Part shown: positions 21,168 through 31,730 of the stretch, in pieces
How the letters are laid out: each line of letters starts with the position of its first letter
Numbering within the stretch: position 1 is the first letter of the stretch
Assembly (NCBI GenBank): GCA_014529385.2
Contig: CM043944.1
Span: forward strand, 77,333,884-77,397,883
From: Adiantum capillus-veneris
Taxonomy: Eukaryota > Streptophyta > Polypodiopsida > Polypodiales > Pteridaceae
DNA length: 64,000 nt
Reading direction: 5' to 3'
The notes under the pieces: model-generated
Seen by the model: only the letters and a program-made list of their open reading frames with translations
Told to the model about the DNA's origin: nothing
Database searches by the model: none
Translations under genes and position numbers: made by a program

Positions 21168-22436
21168 CTACAAATCCGGCAAAGTTAAAACTGGTCCTGT
21201 AGTCAATTTCTCTTTCAATGCTTGGAAGGCAGTCACCTCTTTGGGTCCCCACGAGAAAGGGACTCCTTTCTGTGTCGAAATATGCAAAGGGGAAGCAACC
21301 TCATCAAACTTTTTAATGAAGTGCCTGCAGTACGAACATAAGCCCAAGAAGCTTCTAACTTCATGGACATTCTTCAAATCGGGCCAATCAAGGATAGTCT
21401 CTATCTTGGCCGGGTCCATCTGCACTCCTGCTGCTGAGACAATGTGTCCCAAAAAGTGTATCTCGGGTAGGAAAAATTCACTTTTCTTTGCAATAATCAC
21501 CAACTTGTGATCTCGTAATGCTTGAAAGACCTGTAGTAGATGTTCTCTATGTGCTGCCTCATCCTTGGAGAAAACAATGATGTCGTCAAAGAAAGTGCCA
21601 ACAAATAGTCTACTCTCTCGAAAAATCCTGTCCATCATCCGATTAAATGTCGCTGGAGCATTGGTAAGGCCAAAAGGCATCACCAAAAACTCAAATAATC
21701 CAAAAGTTGTTCGAAAAGCTGTAATTCACTTTTCTTTGCAATAATCACCAACTTGTGATCTCGTAATGCTTGAAAGACCTGTAGCAGATGTTCTCTATGT
21801 GTTGCCTCATCCTTGGAGAAAACAATGATGTCGTCAAAGAAAGTGCCAACAAATAGTCTGTACTCTTGAAAAATCCTGTCCATCATCCGGTTAAATGTCG
21901 TTGGAGCATTGGTAAGGCCAAAAGGCATCACCAAAAACTCAAATAATCCAAAAGTTGTTCGAAAAGGTGTCTTGTAGACATCTCCCGGCGCAATTCGAAT
22001 ATCTGCTCTTCAAATCGATCCCGTTGAAACAAGAGGATCCCTGTAGTCTGTCTAGAATATCATCGATTCTAGGAATCGGAAATGTGTTCTTGATAGTGAT
22101 TTTGTTGAGAGCTCTATAATCGATGCACATTCTCTAAGATTCGTCTTTTTTCAAAACCAACAACATTGGAGAGCAGTACGGTGAAGTACTAGGTTGGACA
22201 AGACCCTTTTCCAAGAGGTCTTTCACTTGGTTCATAATTTCTTCGTTCTGGGCTCGGCTCACACGGTAAGGAGGCCTGTTCGGTGGTGTGCTTTCAGGTA
22301 TCAGATCAATGGTATGATCCTCAGGATGAGCTGGTGGTAACTCGCCTTGTAGGCCCTCTGAAAAGCAATGGGCATGAGTGGAGAAAATCTTGACGTTCTT
22401 TATCAAGTTCAGACATATTTGTCCTATTCTCATCAT
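21168..22436 (-). pseudogene. reverse transcriptase with internal duplication (element A)
   Basis: The frame 22134-22436 has the fingers (PPYRVSRAQNEEIMNQVKDL and [13 protein letters not shown]). Then 21939-22130 has [20 protein letters not shown], with motif A damaged ([11 protein letters not shown]). Next come two copies of the catalytic stretch VGTFFDDIIVFSKDEA: one in 21680-21934, one in 21168-21686, caused by a 248-base tandem duplication. The second copy runs on into the thumb (SFLGLCSYCRHFIKKFDEVA). The duplication, not being a multiple of three, shifts the frame. Confidence 0.9.
21475..21970. repeat. 248-bp tandem duplication within RT of element A
   Basis: Copy 1 is 21475-21722 and copy 2 is 21723-21970. 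The word ATTCACTTTTCTTTGCAATA starts at 21476 and 21724, and TCGAAAAG(C/G)TGT ends both. The copies differ at only a few sites, so the duplication is younger than the element. Both keep the FFDD codons. Confidence 0.95.
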
Positions 22437-22958
22437 TCAACTCTTTCAAAAAGATCGAGTAAACAAACAGATTGGATTTCATTAATTTTGAAACGGCTGA
22501 AGTTGATACAATAGGGACAGTCTCGCCCTTAAGTTTCACATCAAGTACAATGGTTTGGCCCTTCTCTGTAGTCAAAGTCGCTTTTCTCGCCCGATAGTCG
22601 ACCACGGCGTTGTTCTTAGGGTACCAAGGAATTCCCAGGAGGACATCACAACCTTCCAAGGGCATTATGTAGAAGTCCTTGTGCCCCAAATACCCTGACA
22701 ATGTAACCGAAGTTTGCCAATGGCTACGTCCCTGCCGAGTGCCGCTAGAACTGCCTCTGCTAGTGGTCCCATCAGATTGGGTGTGATCTCGAGCCGCACC
22801 GCCAATTCAGGTGAAATGAAGTTGGCCTTGGCTCCTCCATCAAAGAAAATCAAGGCTTCTTGGTCTTTCACTTTGCCCCATGCTGGGCAAAGTTTTGTAC
22901 TCTCATCCATCGTGCTAGGGTCAGTACCCATACAATCTGGAACCAGTCTTGCTTTCAT
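22321..22958 (-). pseudogene. aspartic protease, altered active site (element A)
   Basis: The frame 22665-22958 has ALIFFDGGAKANFISPELAV, the active-site loop of the chromoviral protease, with Asp-Gly-Gly where Asp-Ser-Gly is the family rule. The frame 22321-22701 has the second part, VLLGIPWYPKNNAVVDYRAR, and the spacer to RT. A shift of frame joins them near 22690. Loss of the Ser is expected to weaken or end activity. Confidence 0.82.
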
Positions 22959-22959
22959 C

Positions 22960-24014
22960 TTGCCTTTTCGTCCACGTTCCTTAGCTGCTTTCTAACTCTC
23001 GGGCCTTTCTTCATCGTTGTCGTTCGGTTCTTTTGGTGCCTTTTTAGGGCACTTTGCGGAGATGTGCCCAGTTTCCCCGCATCCAAAGCACTTCCCCTCT
23101 TTGATGTAGTTAGCCTTGTCTCAAAGAGTGAGCTTGGGAGTGCATCCTTTTCTTTCTTTTCTGGGTTGCTCTTCTTCTTTCTACTTTCATTGTTCGAAGT
23201 CTGTTTGGTCCTTTGCGTCATGATTTCATCTGTGGGGTAGGTCAAATTGCCTGAATGAATGGCAAAACCCCGTTTCGCATGACTCATCAGTTCCCGGATG
23301 GAATCTGACTTTTGCTCTAAGCAGTGATCTCGGATCTCCGTAGGAAGTCCCAAGGTAAACCGCTCAATCTGTTCTTTAAACAAGATCTTCTTAAATGAAG
23401 AAGCTGGTAGAAAAGAGCTCCAGAATCTCGCAATATGCGTCCAATGTGTCCTTCTTGGTCATCCGAAGATGGTTCCAAGTAGCTTGTATGTTGCGTTCGT
23501 ACTCCCGAGTCAACCAAAAAGAAATAAAAAGCCTCTTAAATTTCAGCCATTTAACTAGTGCTTTCTTGTTCAATAGAAGAGTGGACCACCAAGTTCGAGC
23601 ATTTCCCTCGAAGTAAGAGGTAGCCCTCCGAATCTTGGAGTGCTCTGAGTAATGTCCTCCAGAGAAAGCTATGTCAAACTGCTATATGAAGGCCAAAGCC
23701 TTCGAAGCATCTTGAAATCCAGAAAACTTGTCAAATTTAAGTGACTGTCTACCTTCTTTAAACTCTCGGACTTTCTTGCTTTTATCTTTCAAAAAGTCAT
23801 ACGGGTTGGCTTTATAAAAATTCTTCTTCCTTGCATAAAATCTGTTGTCATCGGAGTCCGAACTATCCGAAGACGAGTCCTCTGTAGAACTGTCAACAAC
23901 TGGGCGAGATTTAGACTTCTTTGCCTTTTTCTTGCCCTTTCTGAAGTGTTGCTTTTTGCTTCGCTTTTTCCCTTTTCTATCTTCTTCGCTCGAGTCAGAA
24001 GAGCTAGAAGAACT

Positions 24015-24046
<32 letters not shown>

Positions 24047-24544
24047 AAGAAGAAGAACTGGGTACTCCTTCAAATCGCACACGCTTCTTCTGCTTTCTTG
24101 CCGAGGCAAAAGTAGATTGATGACCCAAATAACCCGGGAGGTTAGTTCTTTTCTTCTGCTTTTTGTCGTGCTTTTTAGCTTTGTTCTGGGCCTCAAAAAG
24201 CTGGCTAATCCGTCCATCAACCACCTCTTCTAATTCTTGCTCTGTAAACATCCTCGGCGTAGGAGGTTGTTGAGTGCCGGTTTGAGGGGTGGCTCCGTGG
24301 TTTGCTGCCATTGTGAGTGCACCTCATTGAAGGCAATCTGGGTCAAAAATTTTACAAGTTTAGGGTCCTTCGCAAAATTTATCATTAACTTTGTCGCATC
24401 ATCGACCAAGCTTCGATGTTCCATCTCTTCAAGCTCCGCCTGAGTAGGTTGAGGCGGGCCATACTACTTGCGTGAATCTTCTTCGTGATCTCTTGCCGCA
24501 TCTCCTGATGCAGAGGAAGTCGACTATCCTTTGCTTGAATCCAT
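22960..24544 (-). pseudogene. gag, Ser- and Lys-rich, broken (element A)
   Basis: The start codon is placed at 24542-24544, 52 bases inside the PBS, by match with gag of element B. Stops in the first 30 codons (after MDSSKG) end that frame. The main open piece is 23682-24311: QELEEVVDGRISQLFEAQNK helix, then KKRVRFEGVPSSSS, a serine run of about 25, and a KGKKKAKKSKSRP basic tract. The capsid part follows at 23391-23573 (NKKALVKWLKFKRLFISFWL) and 22955-23383 (EQIERFTLGLPTEIRDHCLE). A good zinc knuckle, CFGCGETGHISAKC, lies near 23045-23090 in another frame. Confidence 0.85.
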
Positions 24545-24596
24545 AAGTGCCGCGTAAAAAGGATCGGATTTCCTGATAGAAGAGTAATCGACCGTG

Positions 24597-24607
24597 CTCT
24601 GATACCA
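24597..24607 (-). promoter_or_regulatory. tRNA-iMet primer-binding site of element A
   Basis: The plus strand GCTCTGATACCA, one base from the LTR, is TGGTATCAGAGC on the minus strand. It is an exact match to the initiator methionine tRNA 3' end. Confidence 0.95.
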
Positions 24608-24608
24608 C

Positions 24609-25177
24609 TGTAACAGACTTGGACACTACAAGTCAAGAATCTACTGCGACACGATAGGAATTCGCTTCAAAACAGTTCACAATTTGATTCGACACCGGCT
24701 CGACGGAGTTCCATGCCAGGAGGTATTGGCCCCAAAGGCTGGCACCCCTTTCGGTATTTCTTTTTATATTAAATTTGTTGCACAAAGTACAAGGGAGTGG
24801 GTGAGTCTCACTCTCGGACTCTGCGTCCAGATGCTCTGAGAAGTGGGAGCCCAAACCGCACTTATAAAGAGTTACAAGGGATGCCAAAAGCAGAGCCCCA
24901 AAAGCTGCCCATAAAGCTTACAAAATAAAGCAACTTTAAAAATAAAGCCCCTTTCTCTTTCTCAAGCTTGCGTAGAATAAACCAGGCCCAAAAGCTCCCG
25001 TACGTGCTGCTTTTCCGTACGTTGCCTGCCACGTGGCTGTCTGTAATTTTCCCTGCAATTTGCGGGTGTTGACCGTACGGCAGTGCCACATCATCATTTC
25101 AGCCTGTTTTCCCCGGGATTGTCCATGCCAAAGGGGAAGGTGTGTGTCACGGGTTGTCGCGTCACTGGATTGTGACA
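24609..25177 (-). repeat. 5' LTR of element A (family 1)
   Basis: 569 bases, TGTAACAGAC to GATTGTGACA on the plus strand. As the 5' LTR of a minus-strand element it would carry the promoter. It pairs with 18171-18730. Confidence 0.95.
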
Positions 25178-25197
25178 TCTTCAGTGGCTTGACACGT
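25178..25197 (-). repeat. LTR, right remnant beyond element A (family 2)
   Basis: After the TCTTC duplication, AGTGGCTTGACACGTCATCAATTTG resumes the LTR left at 18170. Compared with the intact copy ending at 38674, the last bases of the LTR and the first of the polypurine tract (about 17 in all, ...TTACATCTCCCCTTCTTG) are missing. The deletion lies between two TTG words. Confidence 0.7.
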
Positions 25198-26008
25198 CAT
25201 CAATTTGAAAGAAGAGTAATCGTCCGCGATTACAAGATATCGGAGGGTCATTCCGAGGGGCATTCAGTTTTCTCATTCCATATCGGAGCTCTTGATATTT
25301 CAAGTGTCTCATTGTTGAGGCGTCAACGAGGCCTTCGAGGTTGACTTTCACTAGAATCTCGAGGATTTGTTTATTGTGGTTGAGGATTTTGGTTTGTTGC
25401 CGGAGTTTCTTTTGTGGTAAACTCTAGCTTTCCTTTCATAAGCTTCTAACGGACTGTGGCATGGTCCACAAGCTCTTGCATTGTGGATACTTGCTTAGAC
25501 AGACATTATATCTGTAATGGTGATGGTAGTCCAATTGTGTATCGCTCGCACTCGTCCTCCAAGGGAATCAAGAAAGACACCGGAAGGTAGATATTGAGAA
25601 ACCTTTGGCTATAGTCTTCCATGGTCTTCGTGGCAAGCATTTTCAAGTTGCTCCATTCTGATAAAATCTGGACTTCAAACAAGGAGGTCATATAACTTCG
25701 TGCAAAAATTGTCTTAAAAGCTTGCGAAGTCCACATGCGGTTGTGTCGCGACAGAACTCCACCAGTGCATAGCATTATCTTTAAGAAATCCCACAGCTTG
25801 ACAAATCTTTGATTCTTCTATATAATTGCCAAAGCATAGTTGTTGTCGAAACTGTAAGGCTTTCTTTCGACCTTTCACTCCAGAGAAAGTGAAATTTTTT
25901 ATTCTCGTCCCGCCAACCTTGAAATCCTTTGGCTGGTTAGGCGCATACCTCGGATATGGATAATAAGGATATCCATATGGGCGCCAACCATTGTACCAAG
26001 GTGGCAGT
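25198..26008 (-). pseudogene. gag, 3' part, split by a nested element
   Basis: The frames 25714-26070 and 25506-25775 are gag of a further gypsy family. The first has PYGYPYYPYPRYAPNQPKDF (a Pro/Tyr-rich linker) and KICQAVGFLKDNAMHWWSSV; the second has MEDYSQRFLNIYLPVSFLIP. The start of this gag lies at 29107-29161, on the other side of the element at 26009-29106; the reading frame is kept across the insertion. Left of 25340 the gag gives way to the polypurine/3' region of a family 2 element, so pol is missing by deletion. Confidence 0.8.
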
Positions 26009-26164
26009 TGTAAGGTGCAGCGGAAGTGAATGTTGCTTTGCTCAAGATGAGTGCTCCGAAATGTGCTCAAGGGTTCCTTTTACTTACGGAAGGGAGAGCC
26101 TTCCGTTCCTTTAGTGAGAGAGTGCAATGATCACAAACAAAATGAATGCTTCTGTGAATGAAGG

Positions 26165-26229
<65 letters not shown>

Positions 26230-27160
26230 ATACGACACTAGACGGTTCTCAAACCCTCCTCCAAGGGCCCCCCTCTCTATGGCGAGAGAGGTCTATGCTA
26301 TTGATTGCACAAATCTGGTACAATGGTCTAGATGCAATGGATTTGCCGACGATGTTGCCGACAATGATGACGACGAGGACGGGCTTAAATCTAAAAACTC
26401 TAGGGCTGAAATCTGCAAAACGCTGACTTCTGCTGAATTATGACACTGTGTCGGCGAGGACGGCGATGGCGACAACGATGCACTGAAAACGCAGGTGCTG
26501 AAATCTGGGACAACGGCTGAATCTGAAAACGCTGGCTAGCCCTAAATCGGCGAGGATCTGCGGCAGGTAGGTGACATCTGCGAGGCTAGGGACTGGATCT
26601 GCTGTGTCTAAGTGCTGAAAACTGAAAACATTGATGTGGCTGATCTGACGCCGAAATCTGCAAATGCTAGGCTAAGTGCTGCAAACTGAAAATGCCAGTG
26701 GATCTGTAGCAAAAACGCAAAGGCTGATCTGCAACCTGAAAACGCTATGTTGAATTGTTGGCTGGAAATGCTAGGGTCTCCTGTCGGTCTTGCTGAGAAG
26801 GTGCACTGCAAGTTGCTGGAACTTCTTCTGCCTCTTTTGCCAGAAAGTGCTAGCGCTAGGTTTCTTTTATAGTAGCTTAGCAAATTTGCCCTACCCAGTT
26901 TTCCAAAAAAAGTCATTTATTAAATAATAAGTGAAAAATGGATAAATTGGGAAAATGCGTTCTATGCACTGTAAAATGCTCATGGTGGGTATTGAATGTC
27001 ATGCTGATGATCATGCTGTGTGCAACCAGAGGATATGCAACTACTCTAAGTGCTTGGACATGCACGGCCTGCTCACAGGCTCACAAAGGTGCTAGAACAC
27101 TTCCTAAGCTGACCTGAACCCTAGACTTGAGATAGCTTGTCCACATGCACATAGGTTAGA
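26009..27160 (-). repeat. 3' LTR of the deletion derivative, truncated (family 3)
   Basis: It starts with TGTAAGGTGCAGCGGAAGTG and holds a (GA)n array at about 26169-26226 flanked as in the other copies. Its far end lacks the final CGTGACA: at about 27165 it runs straight into gag sequence (CATCGACTTGACCAAAGCC). Confidence 0.85.
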
Positions 27161-27446
27161 TGTGCATCATCGACTTGACCAAAGCCTCCATAGGATAAAT
27201 TGGGAAAATGCGTTCTATGCACTGTAAAATGCTCATGGTGGGTATTGAATGTCATGCTGATGATCATGCTGTGTGCAACCAGAGGATATGCAACTACTCT
27301 AAGTGCTTGGACATGCACGGCCTGCTCACAGGCTCACAAAGGTGCTAGAACACTTCCTAAGCTGACCTGAACCCTAGACTTGAGATAGCTTGTCCACATG
27401 CACATAGGTTAGATGTGCATCATCGACTTGACCACAGCCTCCATAG
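26941..27446. repeat. 253-bp tandem duplication spanning the LTR-gag junction
   Basis: GATAAATTGGGAAAATGCG begins at 26941 and at 27194; each copy ends in GCCTCCATAG (27193 and 27446). The copies are almost identical. Each unit holds the end of the LTR plus about 30 bases of gag, so the duplication came after the deletion that joined them. Confidence 0.95.
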
Positions 27447-27900
27447 GAGTTGGTGCAACCCGTGGCGTAGATGGGGAAGGAGGAGGGTCGGAAAAAAATC
27501 CTCATGGTGGGGAAAATTCTTCGTCCCACCTCCATGCTCATCACCTTCACTCAAAGTATCCATTCCGCTTGAGGAACTTGGGTTCTTGAGGTTCTTGGGG
27601 TCTTGAGGTTCTTCGATTCTGTAGCTTGCAATCGGTGTTTGAGAAGGCTTTTCTCTTACCCGAGCTCGATTCTTCCCTGTGGGCGCACCCCTTGGCGGCC
27701 TTGCGCTCACACCAAAGTTGCTTTTTCCCACCTCATGGCTGGCCGCTAAGTGCACAGGCTGCTCTCAATGAGTGAAAAGAGGAACAAGGGGAGGTTGGAC
27801 AAGCTCTTCTTTCTTGGGTTACCTGTCACTCTTTAAAAAGACGATTAGGAATTGACACGCCCAAGTGGACTTGGGTTACGTGCGACCGCAACAAGCTAAA
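27420..27900 (-). pseudogene. gag start fragment and leader (deletion derivative)
   Basis: The frame 27420-27755 and overlapping frames match the N-terminal gag of element D at 49148-49456 (shared CATCGACTTGACCA..GCCTCCATAGGA, GGTGCAACC and CGTAGATGGGGAAGG on the plus strand). Only the first 100 or so residues remain and frames are broken. The stretch between it and the PBS is leader. Confidence 0.65.
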
Positions 27901-27947
27901 AAAATTCTTGTGGTTCTTTCCTTGAGTGATACAAAACGTTGCCAAAG

Positions 27948-27959
27948 CTCTGATACAAA
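27948..27959 (-). promoter_or_regulatory. mutated tRNA-iMet primer-binding site (deletion derivative)
   Basis: The plus strand GCTCTGATACAAA beside the LTR corresponds to TGGTATCAGAGC with a base change in the TGG. The same place in element D is unmutated. Confidence 0.8.
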
Positions 27960-28115
27960 TGTAAGGTGCAACGGATGTGAATGTTGTTTTGCTCAAGATA
28001 AGTGCTCCGAACTGTGCTCAAGGGTTCCTTTTACTTACGGAAGGGAGAGCCTTCTGTTCCGTTAGTGGGAGAGTGCAATGATCACAAACAAAGTGAATGC
28101 TATTGTGAATGAAGG

Positions 28116-28179
<64 letters not shown>

Positions 28180-29106
28180 CACGACACTGAACGGTTCTCA
28201 AACCCTCCTCCAAGGGCCTCCCTCTCTATGGCGAGAGAGGTCTATGCTATTGATTGCACAAATCTGGTACAATGGTCTAGATGCAATGGATTTTCCGATG
28301 ATGTCGACGACAATGACGACGACAATGAGGACGGGCTGAAATCTGAAAACGCTGACTTCTGCTGAATACTGACACTTTGTCAGCGAGGACGGTGACGGCA
28401 ATGACGATGCACTGGAAACGCAGGTGCTGAAATCTGTGGACAGCGGCTGAATCTGAAAATGTTGGCTGATTTGACGGTACGGTGAGGATCTGCGGCGGGT
28501 AGGTGAGATCTGCGAGGCTAGGGGCTGGATGTGCTGTGTCTAAGTGCTGAAAACTGAACACGCTGATGTGCTTGGGCTCATCTGACGCCGGAATGTGCGA
28601 ACACTTGGCTAAGTGCTGCAAACTGAAAATTCCGGTCGAGCTTTAGCAAAAACGCCAAGGTTGATCTGCAACCTGAAAACGCTATGCTGAATCTGTTGGC
28701 TGGAAACGCTAGGGTCTCCTGCCGGTCTTGCTGAGAAGGTGCATTGCAAGTTGCTGGAACTTCTTGTGCCTCGTCTGCCAAAAAGTGCTAGCGCTAGGTT
28801 TCTTTTTTAGTAGCTTAGCAAATTTGCCCCACTTAGTTTTCCAACAAAAGTAACTTATTAAATAATAAGTGAAAAATGGATAAATAGGGAAAATGGGTTG
28901 TATGCAATGTAAAATGCTCATGATGGGTATTGAATGTCATGCTGATGATCATGCTGTGTGCAACCCGAGGATATGCAACTACTCTAAGTGCCCGGACATG
29001 CACGGCCTGCTCACAGGTTCACAAAGGTGCCAGAACACTTTCTAAGCCGACGTGAACCCTAGACTTGAGATAGCTCGTCCACATGCACATAGATGTGCAC
29101 GTGACA
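27960..29106 (-). repeat. 5' LTR of the deletion derivative (family 3)
   Basis: 1147 bases, TGTAAGGTGC to GTGCACGTGACA on the plus strand. It contains (GA)n at 28119-28174, repeated AAACGCTAGG-like words, and a conserved stretch from AACTACTCTAAGTGC to the end. On the minus strand a TAAAAAAGAAACCTAGCGC segment near 28800 may hold the promoter/start region. Confidence 0.9.
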
Positions 29107-29161
29107 GTAGTGGTGGTGGGGGAGGCGGTTGCACTGGATTAGGGTCAAATGGATGCACCAT
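29107..29161 (-). pseudogene. gag, 5' part of the split gypsy gag
   Basis: A minus-strand ATG at 29159-29161 opens MVHPFDPNPVQPPPPPP, which goes on in frame at 26008 after removal of the nested element and one target duplication. It is the proline-rich gag start. Upstream is a run of 14 C (29170-29183). Confidence 0.7.
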
Positions 29162-29183
29162 ATTCCTAACCCCCCCCCCCCCC

Positions 29184-30849
29184 AATGGAACAGACGGTTA
29201 AGAAGGTTGTTGGTTAGAGGCTCTTGCACTTTTTGATGCCGGAGGAGGGGGTACCGCTCATCTTCTCTCTCTTTAATTCAAGTGTTTTGACGTACTGAAA
29301 CCGTTGCCAAGTGTGTAGATTGCAGTTATCTCCATGTTTTCGTCTGATCACTCGCGGAAAGTGATTACAACCACCCTCCTTGGGGATAAGATAAATCAAA
29401 TCCCTTTGACAGACTTTGTGGCATCGCATCCGTGTCCAACACATTCTACAATCCATTGCATAAACCAAGCCCCAACAACCCCCAATATCTCAAGAAAAAC
29501 CAAGGGTGAGGTTATCCTCTCGGGTAGCTCTAGCACGACAAAGCCCTTGTGCATCCAACAACTCAAACTCGGGGAGAGGTCTCTCAAGTCTAATACGCAT
29601 GTCATTAGTGATCCATCACCTCATATGAGCCGAGACCTCTGCTTTGCAAGTATCCATGTGTGCTTAAGGTTACTCTGTAGACAAAAGCTCTCTGTAGATA
29701 GCTGTGGTAATCTCTTTGATCTCATGCGGCTCCTACCTTAACAAGCCGTCCTATATCTGAAACTGACAAACCCTCGTGAGAGAGTGCAGAGGTCTAGTGA
29801 TCTCAAAACACTCCTCGTCTTTTGTTTCAAACAAATCATCATGAATCTTCCACTTCGATATGCTTAAAACCAGAAAAAATCAAGGATTTTCAAATGTCCA
29901 TGTGTAAAATTTTTGCAAAAACAAGAATTTACTTTGGCAAACCCTAATTTGTGTATGTGGTCAAAACTGAAATTGATATGAATGCGTAGAGCTTGAGGAG
30001 TGGATCAACTTTTTCTTCTGCAGCATTGTGGAATTCTCACTTGGTTGATAGCTTTTAGGGTATTCTGATACACAGAAAAGCTTTTAAAGCTTGTTTATCA
30101 TGCTTTTTAGAGCAAAAGCGACCTTGTTGAACTGTAAAAATGATTTGTGGATAACTTCCCATGCTTGCATTCTCTTCCATGCACTTCCGCATTGATCAAC
30201 CTTTGGTCAACAGTAGTCAACCTGTCGCAAAGTGGTCAAGCGCGCTCCTTAACTTCGTCCTTCAATATATATGTAATTTATTTATTTATTTTCTCCTAGG
30301 TGATGCATGTCCCTAATCAATTTCGGTCTCTAATAAAGCTTGACACGCATCAAGCCTTTTCATGGATGAAGCACCTTCGCAGCTTCGCATTGGCCAACGA
30401 ATTGTAAATATTGGAATAATTCACGAACTAAGGAGGAAGTAATCAAGGAGGAAGTAATCGTGAACCCCTGACTTATCCATCTTTGCGTAGTGTTTCTTGA
30501 TTCCCCAATTCCAATCCACAACAAAAAGATTGTGTATACAATTAAACACCTTCTAATGTCTATTGATATATCTTTCAAAATATATCTCTTGTGCTGTTGC
30601 ATACATAATTATAATAAAACATCATTAGTTCATTGGCATGGGCACATAAAATTCTGGTTATGATTATCTACTTTATATTTATCTGCTATAGAAATCCTCC
30701 CCTTGTTGTGCCGCATTCTCCTTCTCTGTCATTGAATTCGTAAAAGCTTCCATCTTGCCTATATGATCTCTCTGAGAACAAGAGAAGTGCTCATTGTAAT
30801 CATCCACCAGACAGATGATCCACTCCATTGCAAAACCATATCAGAAGTC
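29184..30849. other. no recognised gene; possible leader then AT-rich spacer
   Basis: Minus-strand frames at 29214-29468 and 29396-29605 (FVVLELPERITSPLVFLEIL, hydrophobic) overlap each other in different frames and resemble nothing I can name; a broken piece of the flanking element is possible. From 29760 to 30850 the sequence is AT-rich with stops in all frames and shows no structure. Confidence 0.4.
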
Positions 30850-31323
30850 TGTAATAGAAGTGAATAATATGTCAAAACTAACATGGAAGAGGCGGTAATC
30901 AGAGAGTATTGGCCCTCGTCGAGCATCCCTGGCGGTATTTCTCTCTCTATTTATTAATAAAGAGAGTTTACAACTGTTCGTGAGGCCACACACTCCATTT
31001 GTTTTTACAATTGGCACACTCGGCTCAATTTGTAAGCACTTTGAACCGAAAGCAATCCTAAAATCACATGCTATTACAAAGTGCTCAGAGGCTCAAAAGG
31101 CATCTGCTTTCAATAACTAATAAATGAAAAGCATCCCTAGTGTTCAGCCATCTCAGCAGTGTACGATGTCTGTACGCTTTCTTCCACATAAGCAGCCTGT
31201 ACTCCCCGCAATTTGCAGCAGAGAATTTTATGAGCGTAAGTGCTCAGAGAGAATTGAGATTCCTCGATCGGTTGCTGATTCTGTGGATGCTTTCCATGTA
31301 TTGCCATGTCATCAACTTGTTAA
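30850..31323 (-). repeat. degenerate LTR-like relic 5' of the host gene
   Basis: The layout follows the family 1/2 LTRs: a TGTAATAGAAG start, GAGAGTATTGGCC, then GCGGTATTTCTCTCTCTATTTATTAA (compare CGGTATTTCTTTATATT), GGCTCAAAAGGCA, and an end region GCCATGTCATCAACTTGTTAAA (compare GCCACGTCATCAATTTGTGACA). No partner or target duplication is seen. Strand is taken from the related LTRs. Confidence 0.4.
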
Positions 31324-31730
31324 ACGAGCCTGTGCATCTCTACCATGCCAACGAACACATGAAGCTCGATGAGCTAACCCGAAGTATCGCCCTGCAAATG
31401 CTCACCTCGATCTGAGATAGTGAAGCAAGGGATGTTGGTGATGTTGCTGGGGAACGTTGCTCCAATATCAGATGTTGGAATCAGGGTTGCAGGAATGCAC
31501 ATACAAAGCTTGGAGAACAAGGAGAAGTTCAAGGGCCCCCTGCAAGAGGTAGTATTATTGAGAATGGAAGTACAAAGATAAATTAGCCCTAGAATGATAA
31601 GTGTGTATACAATGCATGTGGTGAAAAACCTCCGAGCGAGTAAAAAAATGCCTTGGCGATCATAATTTCTAAGAGTGTGACTAGAAAGGTGCACTTAAAC
31701 TATGGTCTCTTTGAGCTGCTACTTTTGTAA
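31324..31730. other. upstream flank of the neuroguidin gene, no exon recognised
   Basis: The first coding exon with an ATG and the promoter are expected here or further left, but no segment could be identified. A minus-strand 106-residue frame (31374-31694) with a hydrophobic segment has no recognisable homology. Confidence 0.4.

Larger units (their letters stand above)
18171..25177 (-). mobile_element. complete Ty3/gypsy chromovirus, element A (7.0 kb)
   Basis: LTRs at 18171-18730 and 24609-25177 bound an internal region that reads, on the minus strand, PBS, gag, protease, RT, RNase H, integrase and chromodomain. Five-base target duplications TCTTC lie at 18166-18170 and 25178-25182, so both ends are exact. 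The element sits inside another LTR. It is structurally complete but has stops and frameshifts in gag, protease, RT and integrase, a 248-bp duplication in RT, and visible differences between its two LTRs. It is therefore an old, inactive insertion. Confidence 0.97.
26009..29106 (-). mobile_element. deletion derivative of a family 3 LTR retrotransposon (3.1 kb)
   Basis: LTRs stand at both ends, with the order 5' LTR (27960-29106), PBS (27948-27959), gag start (about 27420-27900), then directly the 3' LTR (26009-about 27160). Everything from gag to the polypurine tract is lost. The flanks show GCAGT (26004-26008) and GTAGT (29107-29111), a target duplication with one mismatch. The join between gag and the 3' LTR is further duplicated. 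The same LTR with a longer internal region is seen at 49756-50836 (element D). Confidence 0.9.

Noticed and set aside
31374-31694. 106-residue minus-strand frame with a hydrophobic segment
   Set aside because: No homology recognised, no promoter or splice context; lies in the flank of the neuroguidin gene.
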